NCBI GenBank assembly: GCA_002697625.1
Contig: NZWX01000053.1
Location: forward strand, 4,140 to 63,253
Direction: 5' to 3'
From: Flavobacteriales bacterium
GTDB taxonomy: Bacteria; Bacteroidota; Bacteroidia; Flavobacteriales; BACL11
DNA length: 59,114 bases
The position numbers were made by a program, and so were the translations under genes. Below, piece by piece: positions 37,224 to 46,202 of the stretch (positions are counted from its first letter, which is position 1; each line of letters begins with the position of its first letter). The notes under the pieces were generated by a model that saw only the letters and a program-made list of their open reading frames with translations, made no database searches and was not told the origin of the DNA.

Positions 37224-37547
37224 TTATCTCTTCCAATGACCTTTTATCCAAATATGACCACCAGGCACAAACTTCCATTTTCCTGGAATCCAAACATGAT
37301 GTCTTTTGTTTCTTTTCCAATGCCCTTTAACCCAAACATATTTTGATTTTCTTACGCTCCATTTCCAATGCCCTTTTATCCAGATATGATTTCTTTTAAT
37401 CTTATTAGGTTTTACAATAATTACTTTTGGTTTGTTGGGAATCACTTTGACTATTTTTTTATTATTGTGTTTTACCACAATTTTCTGAGCAGAGGCTAAA
37501 GAAGAAATCACAAGAAAAATTAATGTGCTAAAAATTATTTTTTTCAT
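37224..37547 (-). CDS. exported protein with YxWxxGHW-type repeats
   Basis: A 107-residue protein with a signal peptide (MKKIIFSTLIFLVISSLASA) and a lysine-rich mature part built of four tandem copies of an aromatic repeat: HIWIKGHWKW, YVWVKGHWKR, HVWIPGKWKF and HIWIKGHWKR. The pattern resembles the YXWGXW repeat of Bacteroidota and Proteobacteria cell-surface proteins, which have no assigned function. It is strongly basic. No obvious -7 box lies upstream. It is a single gene between the OmpA lipoprotein gene and the divergent DUF502 gene. Confidence 0.78.
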   Translation of the reverse strand: MKKIIFSTLIFLVISSLASAQKIVVKHNNKKIVKVIPNKPKVIIVKPNKIKRNHIWIKGHWKWSVRKSKYVWVKGHWKRNKRHHVWIPGKWKFVPGGHIWIKGHWKR

Positions 37548-37605
37548 TGTTTTTTGTTTTAAATTATTAATTTTATGACTTCAAATTATTAAAAAAAATA
37601 ACGAG

Positions 37606-38178
37606 ATGAATAATATAAAGAACTATTTTTTTAAAGGAATATTGTACTCTGTTCCGGCAGCTGTTACTCTATGGGTTATTTTAGAAACCTATAATTTTTT
37701 AGATGGAATAATTGGAAATCATCTTCCAGAAAGTTTACAGATTCCATTTTTAGGGATTCTTGTTATGTTTGTTCTAATTACTTTTTTCGGATATATCGGG
37801 TCTGTACTTATTGCTACTCCTCTCAATTCTTTCTTCCATAATTTGTTAAATAAAGCTCCTTTATTAAAGACTATTTATTCTTCTGTTAAAGATTTAATGA
37901 ATACTTTTGTCGGACAAAAAAAAGGATTTTCTGAACCTGTTTTAGTAAAAGTTTATGAAAATTCAACTATAGAAAGAATAGGATTTATTACTAATGAAGA
38001 TGTTGAATCCTTAAACATAAAAACAGGGAAAGTATTAGTATATATGCCACATTCGTATGCTATTTCCGGACAACTTTTTGTGGTAGAAAAGAAAAATATT
38101 ACACCTATAGATAAATCTGCTTCAGAAGTTATGAAGCTTATAATTTCTGGAGGAGTAACAGAAATGGATGAAAATTAA
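37606..38178 (+). CDS. DUF502 family membrane protein
   Basis: A 190-residue inner-membrane protein with two N-terminal membrane segments (about residues 10-30 and 48-72) and a cytoplasmic beta-rich domain. MNNIKNYFFKGILYSVPAAV and GKVLVYMPHSYAISGQLFVV are typical of the family, whose function is unknown. It is followed after 11 nt by the PNGase F-like gene. Confidence 0.85.
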   Translation: MNNIKNYFFKGILYSVPAAVTLWVILETYNFLDGIIGNHLPESLQIPFLGILVMFVLITFFGYIGSVLIATPLNSFFHNLLNKAPLLKTIYSSVKDLMNTFVGQKKGFSEPVLVKVYENSTIERIGFITNEDVESLNIKTGKVLVYMPHSYAISGQLFVVEKKNITPIDKSASEVMKLIISGGVTEMDEN

Positions 38179-38189
38179 AATTATATAAA

Positions 38190-40424
38190 ATGGTAAAGAA
38201 AAATTTTACATTAATCATAGGTCTTTTATTATGTGGTTTAGATGTATTTAGTAGTGATACTACTATGATCAGAACCCATGATCACGTTGATATGACTTGG
38301 TATGGAAATTATGATAAAATTGGAGTTTTCCCAGATGGATCGGAAACCTATAGAAAAATATATTTACATTATACCATGGGTTGTCCTTCTAGTGGGTGTG
38401 CGCCTTATGATTATACTACAAAAATAGAGGTGCTGCATAATACAGGTGAAATTGATTCCACTTTACAACAAACACCCGCTTTTACAGTTAATGGTGTTGG
38501 TGTAGATACTTTAATCATTTCTGACACCTCATATATTTATTACTGGGACACTTTAACCAGTATGCTTGACTCAACCATTTCTATTCCAATAGAAGTGGTT
38601 TATTTTGATACTATACAACCAACAATGCCTATTGATACTTTATATTATTTTCCTGGAGGATTCTATAATATGATTTTTGATTCTATTGGTAATATAATTG
38701 ATTCTATTTATGTAAACCCTACAGGTTTATTAATAAATAGTATAAATAATTGGTATTCTTATTTTGATGTTATAGAAAAATATGAAATAGCTAGAGTCAT
38801 TACACCTTATGGAGGAAACATTCCGTCAAATTATGCATTTAAACATATATTTGACATTACAGATTTTGAATCGATTTTACAAGATTCAGTTAAAATAAGA
38901 GCGCATTATAGTGGCTGGGGTAATGGTTGGAGCGCTACATTAGATTTTGAATTTATTAAAGGAATACCCCCTCGAAATGTTAATAGTATAGAGAATATAT
39001 ATTCAGGAAGTTATTCATATGTAAATTCTTCTGATTTTGAGAATAATAAACTAAATTCTCAAAACTTTTTGATTCAACCAAATACTACTCAAGCCATGAT
39101 AAAAATGACTGCTACTGGACATGGATTTGACAACAACATTAATGCCGCTGAATTTAAGCCTATTGATTATTTTGTAAATGTCAATGGACTTTTAGCCCAC
39201 ACTCAATTTAATTGGAATGATGATTGTGGAGAAAACCCTATTTATCCATATTATGAAAATCCAAATGGTGGATATATCCACACTTGGATTTTAGATAGAG
39301 CTAATTGGTGCCCTGGACTAAGAGCAAAAACATTTGATCACGAAATAACTGATTATATTATCCCTTCAGATTCTATAGAGATTGATATAGACTTCCAAGG
39401 TTATTCGTGGTCTGGAACCCAAACACCTTCTTATATAGTGGAAAGTCAATTGCTGCAGTATCAGGGAAGTAACTTTAATAATTCTGCTGAGATAACTGAT
39501 ATTATTAAACCGTCTTCTAAAGACGAGTATTCACGATTTAATCCTACTTGCGGTAAACCACTAATAGAAATTAGAAATTATGGATCTACAACTTTAAATA
39601 CATTAGAAATTGAATATGGAATCATTGGAGGGTCTCTTCATACATATAATTGGTCCGGAAGTTTAGAGTTTTTAGAAACTGAAGAAGTTGAATTACCTTT
39701 ATTAACTAATTGGCATGGCACAAAAGATGTTTTTTATGTTAAATTGAATAACCCTAATGGCCAAGCGGATGACTATGATGTAAATAACTATATGGAGACA
39801 GTATTTGAGCATGTTCCTCAGTATCAAGATAAATTTGCAGTATGGACAACCATAAATAATGGAGTCATCAACTCTTGGACTAATGAATCTGAAACTTCAT
39901 GGGTATTTTTTAAAGATGACGGAAGTCTCCATGCGGCTTCTCAACAAATGTTTTTAGGAATTGTGCCTCAAAATCAATACAGAGATACTATAGATTTTGA
40001 ATCAGGATGTTATACTTTTAAAGTCACTGATCTTGGGGAAAATGGATTAGATTATGGATATAATAATGATGGGGTTGGGAGCATTAAATTAAGAAATGTT
40101 CCTGGTACAACTTTTAAGGATTTTCATCCAGATTTTGGATCCAATATTATACATAACTTTAGGGTAGGTTCAATTTTGTCTAATGAGAAAATTATCCACG
40201 ATTTTATAATCTATCCTATTCCTGCAAAAGATGAAATTGTAATATCTGGAGATTTAATTAAGTTTAATGTACTTACAATTGTAGACAATTCAGGTAGATT
40301 TGTCAAAGAGTTAAGTTCTCTATCAGGATCACAGTTAAAGGTTGATATAAGTAATTTGTCTAGGGGAGTATATTTTATTACTTCTCATGATAAAAGTATA
40401 ATTAGGAAGTTTGTAAAACAATAG
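38190..40424 (+). CDS. PNGase F-like T9SS type A secreted protein
   Basis: A 744-residue exported protein with signal peptide (residues 1-22). The first 250 residues resemble the peptide-N-glycosidase F beta-sandwich: MTWYGNYDKIGVFPDGSETY followed by HYTMGCPSSGCAPYDYTT. A second similar module lies about residues 300-500. The catalytic residues of true PNGase F are not confirmed here, so glycan cleavage is possible, not proven. The final ~75 residues are a type A T9SS sorting domain (IYPIPAKDEIVISGD, ISNLSRGVYFITSHD, KFVKQ end). Its stop is immediately followed by the ispG start with no spacer. Confidence 0.82.
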   Translation: MVKKNFTLIIGLLLCGLDVFSSDTTMIRTHDHVDMTWYGNYDKIGVFPDGSETYRKIYLHYTMGCPSSGCAPYDYTTKIEVLHNTGEIDSTLQQTPAFTVNGVGVDTLIISDTSYIYYWDTLTSMLDSTISIPIEVVYFDTIQPTMPIDTLYYFPGGFYNMIFDSIGNIIDSIYVNPTGLLINSINNWYSYFDVIEKYEIARVITPYGGNIPSNYAFKHIFDITDFESILQDSVKIRAHYSGWGNGWSATLDFEFIKGIPPRNVNSIENIYSGSYSYVNSSDFENNKLNSQNFLIQPNTTQAMIKMTATGHGFDNNINAAEFKPIDYFVNVNGLLAHTQFNWNDDCGENPIYPYYENPNGGYIHTWILDRANWCPGLRAKTFDHEITDYIIPSDSIEIDIDFQGYSWSGTQTPSYIVESQLLQYQGSNFNNSAEITDIIKPSSKDEYSRFNPTCGKPLIEIRNYGSTTLNTLEIEYGIIGGSLHTYNWSGSLEFLETEEVELPLLTNWHGTKDVFYVKLNNPNGQADDYDVNNYMETVFEHVPQYQDKFAVWTTINNGVINSWTNESETSWVFFKDDGSLHAASQQMFLGIVPQNQYRDTIDFESGCYTFKVTDLGENGLDYGYNNDGVGSIKLRNVPGTTFKDFHPDFGSNIIHNFRVGSILSNEKIIHDFIIYPIPAKDEIVISGDLIKFNVLTIVDNSGRFVKELSSLSGSQLKVDISNLSRGVYFITSHDKSIIRKFVKQ

Positions 40425-42338
40425 ATGAAATATTGTAACTCGTTAACGCAATTTTCTCGGTTTAAGACGCGAGAAGTAAAAGTTGGTAATCTATTATTCG
40501 GCGGAGATAATCCAATTCACGTGCAATCCATGACTACTACAGATACTATGGATACAGAAGCTACAGTAGCTGAATCTATAAGAATGATAGAAGCCGGATG
40601 CAAACTAGTGAGGATTACTGCTCCAAGTAAAAAAGAAGCCGAAAACCTGAAGAATATTAAAAATGAATTGAGAAAGAAAGGATATACCACCCCTATAGTT
40701 GCAGATATTCATTATACTCCAAACGCTGCTGAAATAGCAGCTCAAATTGTAGAAAAAGTAAGAGTAAATCCTGGTAATTATGCAGACAAAAAGCGCTTTG
40801 AGGAAATTGAATATACAGATGAAAGTTACCAAGAGGAATTAGAGAGAATTAGAGAAAAGTTCACCCCTCTTGTAAAAATTTGTAAAGAGTACGGAACTGC
40901 TATGCGTATTGGTACAAATCATGGTTCACTTTCAGATAGGATTTTAAGCCGGTATGGAGACACTCCAAAAGGGATGGTAGAATCTGCTATGGAGTTTTTG
41001 CGTATTTGTAGAGATCAGAATTATCACAATATTATTCTCTCCATGAAGGCCTCTAATACTAGAGTAATGGTTCAAGCTTATAGATTATTAGTGGCAAAAA
41101 TGACGAAAGAGGGAATGGATTATCCTCTACATTTAGGAGTTACAGAGGCTGGAGAAGGAGAAGATGGTAGAATAAAATCTGCAGTTGGTATAGGATCATT
41201 ATTGTCAGATGGAATAGGAGATACAATTAGAGTTTCTTTAACTGAGCCTCCTGAATTTGAAATGCCAGTAGCACACATGCTAGTAAATCATTTTAATCAA
41301 TTTAAAGATCATGAGAAGATAGATGGGATAAAAGAAAATCCATTATCTTCTTTTGAATATAAAAAGAGACACACAAATACAGTCTTAAATATTGGAGGCA
41401 AGAATGTGCCAGTAGTAAAAGCCGATTTTTCTTTAAAAAAGAAGATTACTCCTGCATCCTTTTTTGCATTAGGGTATAATTATTCTGTTCCTTTAGATAA
41501 GTGGCATATTTCTGATATGGCAGCAGATTATGTATTTGTTGGAGATCATAATGTTGACTTTGAAGTTCCTGGAACTTTAGGGATTATTTATAATTATAAA
41601 AAGTGGAAACAGCATAAAAAAGGATATCCTTGCTTAACTACAAAAGAGTATCTAAACGAAGAGGTTCAGTCTAAAAAAATGAATATGGTTTATGCTTGTT
41701 TATCAGACTTTTCTGCAGAATTAAAAGATAAACTAAGAGTAGATAAAACAGCAGTATTACTAATAGACACTAACAATAAGAACGGTATTGCAGAACAAAG
41801 AAGATTGTTTATTGAACTAATAAATAATGAGATTAAGACGCCTGTGATCATTAGAAGAGCATATACAGATTTATCAGAGAATCAATTGCAACTTTCTGCA
41901 GCATCAGACATTGGAGCTTTACTTTTAGACGGTTTGGGAGATGGTATTTTTATTTATGCTGTGAATTCTGGATCAGATCAAATGGTTAATTCTTTAGGAT
42001 TTGGAATATTACAAGCAAGTAGAACACGTATATCAAAAACAGAATATATTTCTTGTCCGAGCTGCGGAAGAACCTTGTTTGATTTGCAAGAAACTACTGC
42101 AAAAATCCGAAAGGAAACCGACCATTTAAAAGGGGTAAAAATAGGAATTATGGGATGTATAGTAAACGGACCTGGGGAGATGGCAGATGCAGACTATGGT
42201 TATGTAGGTACTGGAAAAGGTAAAATCACACTATATAAAGAACAAACTGTAGTAGAAAAAAACATCCCAGAAGAGAAGGCTGTTACCGCCTTAATTGACC
42301 TTATTAAGCAACATGGAGATTGGGTAGAGAAAAATTAA
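40425..42338 (+). CDS. ispG: 4-hydroxy-3-methylbut-2-enyl-diphosphate synthase, long form
   Basis: MEP-pathway iron-sulfur enzyme forming HMBPP. At 637 residues it is the long type found in Bacteroidota, chlamydiae and plants, with an extra domain between the TIM barrel (about 1-280) and the Fe-S domain. The N-terminal block [20 protein letters not shown] and [11 protein letters not shown] are conserved. The C-terminal cluster motif [13 protein letters not shown] and [19 protein letters not shown] supply the [4Fe-4S] ligands. It overlaps purT by 4 nt convergently. The start directly abuts the secreted-protein gene. Confidence 0.96.
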   Translation: MKYCNSLTQFSRFKTREVKVGNLLFGGDNPIHVQSMTTTDTMDTEATVAESIRMIEAGCKLVRITAPSKKEAENLKNIKNELRKKGYTTPIVADIHYTPNAAEIAAQIVEKVRVNPGNYADKKRFEEIEYTDESYQEELERIREKFTPLVKICKEYGTAMRIGTNHGSLSDRILSRYGDTPKGMVESAMEFLRICRDQNYHNIILSMKASNTRVMVQAYRLLVAKMTKEGMDYPLHLGVTEAGEGEDGRIKSAVGIGSLLSDGIGDTIRVSLTEPPEFEMPVAHMLVNHFNQFKDHEKIDGIKENPLSSFEYKKRHTNTVLNIGGKNVPVVKADFSLKKKITPASFFALGYNYSVPLDKWHISDMAADYVFVGDHNVDFEVPGTLGIIYNYKKWKQHKKGYPCLTTKEYLNEEVQSKKMNMVYACLSDFSAELKDKLRVDKTAVLLIDTNNKNGIAEQRRLFIELINNEIKTPVIIRRAYTDLSENQLQLSAASDIGALLLDGLGDGIFIYAVNSGSDQMVNSLGFGILQASRTRISKTEYISCPSCGRTLFDLQETTAKIRKETDHLKGVKIGIMGCIVNGPGEMADADYGYVGTGKGKITLYKEQTVVEKNIPEEKAVTALIDLIKQHGDWVEKN

Positions 42339-43495
42339 TGAACTTTAATTTTTTTAGCAACTTCTTTTGCTTTTATTACTAATTCAGAGCAAGTTTCTGA
42401 TCCATGCGCTAAAGCAACCGCCATTCTTCTATACTTTCGTGTAGTTGGTTTCCCAAATATTTTAAAGTCCGTATTTTTATAATTAACTGCTTTTTCTAAT
42501 CCTGTAAAAGTAGGCCATTCGCCACTTTCATTTTCAGCAAGTACCACAGCAGACGCACCATTTCTAACTAATGGAATATCCAAAACAGGAATTCCTAAAA
42601 TAGCACGAGCATGCAATTCAAATTCCGAAAAGTTTTGTGTCCCCGCAAGCGTTACCATCCCTGTATCATGAGGTCTTGGGGATAGCTCCGAGAAATATAC
42701 CCCATCTTCTCCTACAAAGAATTCTACTCCCCAAATTCCACTACCACCAAGCGCTTTGGTTACTTTATCCGCCATTTTTTGTGCCGTTTTTAAATGAGTG
42801 TCTTTCATAGTCATAGGTTGCCAACTTTCTTGGTAGTCACCTCTTTCTTGTCTGTGTCCTATCGGAGGACAAAAAAGTGTATCCCCATTATTTTGGGTAA
42901 GCGTTAAAAGTGTAATTTCATAATCAAAATCAATAAAAGATTCCACAATCACTTCCATCAAATCTCCTCTTGATCCTTCTAAGGCATAGTCCCATGCTTT
43001 TTCAATATCGGATTCTGTTTTTATAACAGATTGCCCTTTCCCGGAAGAGGACATTAGTGGTTTTACTACACAAGGCATGCCAGTAAAAGCAACCCCTTCT
43101 TTTAACTCTTGGTAAGAAGTAGCGTATTTATATTTTGCAGTTCTCACTCCTAAATCAATAGCTGCTAAATCACGGATTGCCTTTCTATTCATGGTAAAGT
43201 TAGCCGCCTTTGCAGATGGAATTACAATGTATCCTTGCTGTTCATAATCGTAAAAACGTTCTGTTCTTATGCTCTCAACTTCGGGAACAATAAAGTCAGG
43301 TTGGTGCTTTTCTACAATCCTATCTAATTCTGCACCATCTAGCATGTTAATGACTTCAAATTCATGTGCAACTTGCATTGCTGGTGCATTTTTATAATTA
43401 TCTACAGCAATTATATATTGACCAAGTCTTTGCATAGCAATAACAACTTCTTTACCTAGTTCTCCCGAACCCAATAATAATATCTTTTTTCTCAT
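42335..43495 (-). CDS. purT: formate-dependent phosphoribosylglycinamide formyltransferase
   Basis: ATP-grasp enzyme forming formyl-GAR from GAR, formate and ATP, an alternative to the folate-dependent PurN step of purine synthesis. Motifs: [20 protein letters not shown] at the start, [15 protein letters not shown] near residue 145, and [20 protein letters not shown] near 265. Full length at 386 residues. It begins just downstream of the tRNA-Leu terminator and converges with ispG. Confidence 0.95.
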   Translation of the reverse strand: MRKKILLLGSGELGKEVVIAMQRLGQYIIAVDNYKNAPAMQVAHEFEVINMLDGAELDRIVEKHQPDFIVPEVESIRTERFYDYEQQGYIVIPSAKAANFTMNRKAIRDLAAIDLGVRTAKYKYATSYQELKEGVAFTGMPCVVKPLMSSSGKGQSVIKTESDIEKAWDYALEGSRGDLMEVIVESFIDFDYEITLLTLTQNNGDTLFCPPIGHRQERGDYQESWQPMTMKDTHLKTAQKMADKVTKALGGSGIWGVEFFVGEDGVYFSELSPRPHDTGMVTLAGTQNFSEFELHARAILGIPVLDIPLVRNGASAVVLAENESGEWPTFTGLEKAVNYKNTDFKIFGKPTTRKYRRMAVALAHGSETCSELVIKAKEVAKKIKVH

Positions 43496-43510
43496 AATGC
43501 AAACATAATA

Positions 43511-43541
43511 AAAAAAGCTCTCCTAAATCAGAGAGCTTTTT
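43511..43541 (-). terminator. intrinsic terminator of tRNA-Leu
   Basis: Stem AAAGCTCTC pairs with GAGAGCTTT around an 8-nt loop. Read leftward it ends in a T-run. It separates tRNA-Leu from purT. Confidence 0.7.
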
Positions 43542-43543
43542 AG

Positions 43544-43625
43544 TACCCAGAGCCGGGATCGAACCGGCACGGATTGCTCCATTGGTGTTTGAGACCAACG
43601 CGTCTACCAATTCCGCCACCTGGGC
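43544..43625 (-). tRNA. tRNA-Leu (anticodon CAA)
   Basis: An 82-nt cloverleaf. Acceptor GCCCAGG pairs with TCTGGGT, discriminator A. The D-loop contains AATTGGTAGACGC. The anticodon stem-loop TTGGT-CTCAAAC-ACCAA has CAA, reading UUG. A long variable arm is present, as expected for Leu, and the T-loop GTTCGATC is intact. CCA is not encoded (TA follows). Confidence 0.93.
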
Positions 43626-43640
43626 TGCTTTTTCGGATAG

Positions 43641-43648
43641 CAAAAATA
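43641..43648 (-). promoter_or_regulatory. -7 promoter box of tRNA-Leu
   Basis: TATTTTTG on the minus strand, 15 nt upstream of the tRNA 5' end. All three tRNAs in the window show 14-15 nt spacing. Confidence 0.5.
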
Positions 43649-43707
43649 ACATATAAATACTCATAAAATAGATTTACAATAAAAATAATTAGTATCAGAT
43701 ATTTTAC

Positions 43708-43715
43708 TATATTTG
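43708..43715 (+). promoter_or_regulatory. -7 promoter box of prs-rplY-pth
   Basis: TATATTTG, 24 nt before the prs ATG at 43740. It rules out the upstream TTG at 43713 as a start. Confidence 0.6.
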
Positions 43716-43739
43716 CATCCCTTTTTGAATAAGGAGATT

Positions 43740-44678
43740 ATGAATAAACCACTTAAATTTTTTGCAGGGAATAACACCAAGCATTTGGCAACAGAAATTG
43801 CAAATGCATTTGGAGTAGAGATAAATAATTCTTCAATTATAGATTTTTCGGATGGAGAGTTTGAACCATCTTTTGATGAAACAGTTCGTGGTGCAGATGT
43901 TTTTTTAATACAATCTACCATACCTCCTTCTGATAATTTAATGGAACTTTTATTAATGATTGATGCTGCTAAAAGAGCTTCTGCAGCTAACATAATTGCT
44001 GTAATGCCATATTTTGGATATGCTCGTCAGGACAAAAAAGGGAAGCCAAGAGTTGCGATTGGAGCAAAATTAGTAGCAAACTTACTTTCAGCAGCTGGCG
44101 TAAACCGAATTATGACAATTGATTTACATGCCGATCAAATTCAAGGATTTTTTGAGGTTCCTGTAGATCATTTATATGCGTCCGAACTTTTTGTAGAGGA
44201 TATTACACAACTAAATTTAGAAAATTTAGTTATTGCATCTCCAGACATGGGAGGTAGTAAAAGAGCGAATGCTTATGCCAAATTCCTCAAGTGTGGTGTA
44301 GTTATTTGTTACAAAGAAAGAAAACAAGCTAATGTAATTGGAGAAATGAAAGTCCTTGGAGATGTAAAGGGAAAAGATGTCGTTATTATTGATGATATGG
44401 TAGATACTGCAGGTACCCTTACAAAAGCTGCAGATCTTATGATAGAACAAGGAGCTTCTTCTGTAAGAGCATATTGTACTCATGGTATTTTATCAAAAGA
44501 CGCATATGAGAAATTAGACAAATCTGCAATTTCTGAATTAGTAATAACAAATACTATTCCAAAACAACATAAAAGCAATAAGGTGAGAGAGGTCTCAGTA
44601 GCTCCATTTTTTGCAAAAACAATACTATCAGTAGTCAAGAACGAGTCTATTTCTGCTACTTGGAAAAGCAATCAGTAA
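43740..44678 (+). CDS. prs: ribose-phosphate pyrophosphokinase
   Basis: Forms PRPP from ribose 5-phosphate and ATP for purine, pyrimidine, NAD, histidine and tryptophan synthesis. The ATG at 43740 follows the -7 box at 43708 and is preceded at 3 nt by an unusually clear Shine-Dalgarno AAGGAG (43731-43736), rare in this window. Motifs: FFAGNNTKHLATEIANAFG at the N-terminus, DLHADQIQGFF near residue 125, and the PRPP loop VVIIDDMVDTAGTL near 215. 312 residues, full length. rplY follows after 34 nt. Confidence 0.95.
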   Translation: MNKPLKFFAGNNTKHLATEIANAFGVEINNSSIIDFSDGEFEPSFDETVRGADVFLIQSTIPPSDNLMELLLMIDAAKRASAANIIAVMPYFGYARQDKKGKPRVAIGAKLVANLLSAAGVNRIMTIDLHADQIQGFFEVPVDHLYASELFVEDITQLNLENLVIASPDMGGSKRANAYAKFLKCGVVICYKERKQANVIGEMKVLGDVKGKDVVIIDDMVDTAGTLTKAADLMIEQGASSVRAYCTHGILSKDAYEKLDKSAISELVITNTIPKQHKSNKVREVSVAPFFAKTILSVVKNESISATWKSNQ

Positions 44679-44712
44679 AACAATTAATTTATAAATCAAA
44701 ATAATTTTAAAA

Positions 44713-45375
44713 ATGAAATCACTAGCAATTAGCGTAAAATCTAGAGAAAATGTTGGTAAATCTAACACTAGAGCGTTAAGAAATCAGGGTAATGTTCCAT
44801 GTGTACTTTACGGGGGAGAAAAGCAAGTGTGTTTCTATGCTCATGAAAATGACTTTAGGAAACTCGTGTATACTCCAGATGTATTTATTGTAGAACTTAA
44901 CATTGATGGAGAAATAAAAAAAGCAATTATGCAAGATATACAGTTTCATCCAGTAACAGATAAGATTCTTCATATTGACTTCCTAGAAGTATTTAATGAT
45001 AAAAAGGTAACAGTTTCTATTCCAGTAGTCCTACATGGACTTGCAATTGGAGTTAGAAATGGAGGTAACTTAATGTTTAGAAGACGAAAGATAATTACAA
45101 GAGGTTTAGTTGAAAATCTTCCAGATGTAATTGAAATTAATATTGATGATATAAATATAGGTCAATTTATCTATATAAAAGATATTGAGGTTGAAGGATG
45201 CGAATTTTTAGCTCCTGCAAGTTCGGTTGTTGTTGGAGTTAAAACTTCAAGAGCTGCAATAGAAGAGGAAACTGAAGAAGAAGAAGGAGAAGAGGGAGAA
45301 GAAGGAGCTGAGTCGGCTCCATCTGAAGGAGGAGACTCTCCTACTGAAACCGCAGAAGCCCCTGTTGCAGAATAA
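44713..45375 (+). CDS. rplY: 50S ribosomal protein bL25, general stress (CTC) type
   Basis: A 220-residue 5S rRNA-binding ribosomal protein. The N-terminal L25 domain (about 1-90) has NVGKSNTRALRNQGNVPCVL and LHIDFLEVF. The C-terminal TL5/CTC domain follows to about 180. A strongly acidic tail with runs of Glu, Gly, Ala and Pro (residues 185-220) is common in Bacteroidota. It sits between prs and pth, the usual order. Confidence 0.93.
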   Translation: MKSLAISVKSRENVGKSNTRALRNQGNVPCVLYGGEKQVCFYAHENDFRKLVYTPDVFIVELNIDGEIKKAIMQDIQFHPVTDKILHIDFLEVFNDKKVTVSIPVVLHGLAIGVRNGGNLMFRRRKIITRGLVENLPDVIEINIDDINIGQFIYIKDIEVEGCEFLAPASSVVVGVKTSRAAIEEETEEEEGEEGEEGAESAPSEGGDSPTETAEAPVAE

Positions 45376-45378
45376 ATT

Positions 45379-45942
45379 ATGAAATACTTAATCATAGGAT
45401 TAGGTAACCCTGGTGAGAAATATAAAAACACTCGTCATAATATAGGATTTAGAGTGTTGGATAATCTAGCTAGTTTGTCCAACATTTCTTTTTCTACCGA
45501 TAAGTTAGCGGATGTAGCTTCATTAAAATTTAAGGGGAGATATTTGATGTTGATTAAACCGAATACTTTTATGAATTTGAGTGGGAAGGCTGTAAATTAT
45601 TGGATGCAAAAAGAAAAAATTCCTATTGAAAATATATTAGTAATTACAGATGATATTGCGCTTCCTTTTAGCACTATCCGTATGAGATCCAAGGGTTCTG
45701 ATGGGGGGCATAATGGATTAAAAGATATTATCGAAACTCTTTCAACTACATCATTCCCACGAATTAAATTTGGAGTAGGATCAGAGTTTTCAAAAGGTCG
45801 TCAATCTGATTACGTATTAGGAGAGTGGTCAGAAGATGAAGAGATAATTTTACAAGCAAGAATAGATTTTGTTGTAAAAATGATTCAATCTTTTTCTACA
45901 ATTGGCATCAATAGAACGATGAATGATTTTAATAGAAGATAA
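45379..45942 (+). CDS. pth: peptidyl-tRNA hydrolase
   Basis: Releases peptides from peptidyl-tRNA that dropped off ribosomes. The catalytic His lies in GLGNPGEKYKNTRHNIGF (about residue 20). The conserved DDIALPF and GSDGGHNGLKDI blocks follow near 92 and 110. 187 residues, full length. It starts 3 nt after rplY. Confidence 0.95.
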   Translation: MKYLIIGLGNPGEKYKNTRHNIGFRVLDNLASLSNISFSTDKLADVASLKFKGRYLMLIKPNTFMNLSGKAVNYWMQKEKIPIENILVITDDIALPFSTIRMRSKGSDGGHNGLKDIIETLSTTSFPRIKFGVGSEFSKGRQSDYVLGEWSEDEEIILQARIDFVVKMIQSFSTIGINRTMNDFNRR

Positions 45943-45967
45943 AACTTCTCTAGAATAAAATTATGTT

Positions 45968-45975
45968 TATATTTG
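45968..45975 (+). promoter_or_regulatory. -7 promoter box of tRNA-Cys
   Basis: TATATTTG, 14 nt before the tRNA 5' end. Confidence 0.55.
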
Positions 45976-45989
45976 TAAACCAAAAATAA

Positions 45990-46060
45990 GGTATCGTGGC
46001 CGAGCGGCTAGGCAGTGGTCTGCAACACCATCTACAGCGGTTCGAATCCGCTCGATACCT
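45990..46060 (+). tRNA. tRNA-Cys (anticodon GCA)
   Basis: A 71-nt cloverleaf. Acceptor GGTATCG pairs with CGATACC, discriminator U as expected for Cys. Anticodon loop CTGCAAC, with stem GTGGT/ACCAT. T-loop GTTCGAATC is intact. CCA is not encoded. Confidence 0.93.
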
Positions 46061-46068
46061 CAACAATT

Positions 46069-46109
46069 AACCCCTTAAAATCTATCGATTTTAGGGGGTT
46101 TCTTTTTTT
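46069..46109 (+). terminator. intrinsic terminator after tRNA-Cys
   Basis: AACCCCTTAAAATC (46069-46082) pairs with GATTTTAGGGGGTT (46087-46100) with one mismatch. A run of Ts follows (46103-46109). Confidence 0.75.
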
Positions 46110-46177
46110 GTAGACCAGTAAGTAGGCCAATTTCTACTCTATTTCTTAACTATTCAGTGATGGTTATGCTTTTTTTA

Positions 46178-46185
46178 TATATTTG
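46178..46185 (+). promoter_or_regulatory. -7 promoter box of the second T9SS module
   Basis: TATATTTG, 17 nt before the ATG at 46203. Confidence 0.6.
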
Positions 46186-46202
46186 CAAGAATCAAAATTT
46201 AT

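Noticed and set aside
43452..43664. A 70-codon minus-strand open frame across tRNA-Leu
   Set aside because: Its translated middle is the tRNA gene itself, a well-known false ORF, and the rest covers the terminator and the purT start.
45171..45431. Ser/Pro-rich antisense frame at the end of rplY
   Set aside because: It is the reverse reading of the acidic repeat-like tail of rplY, which is low complexity.
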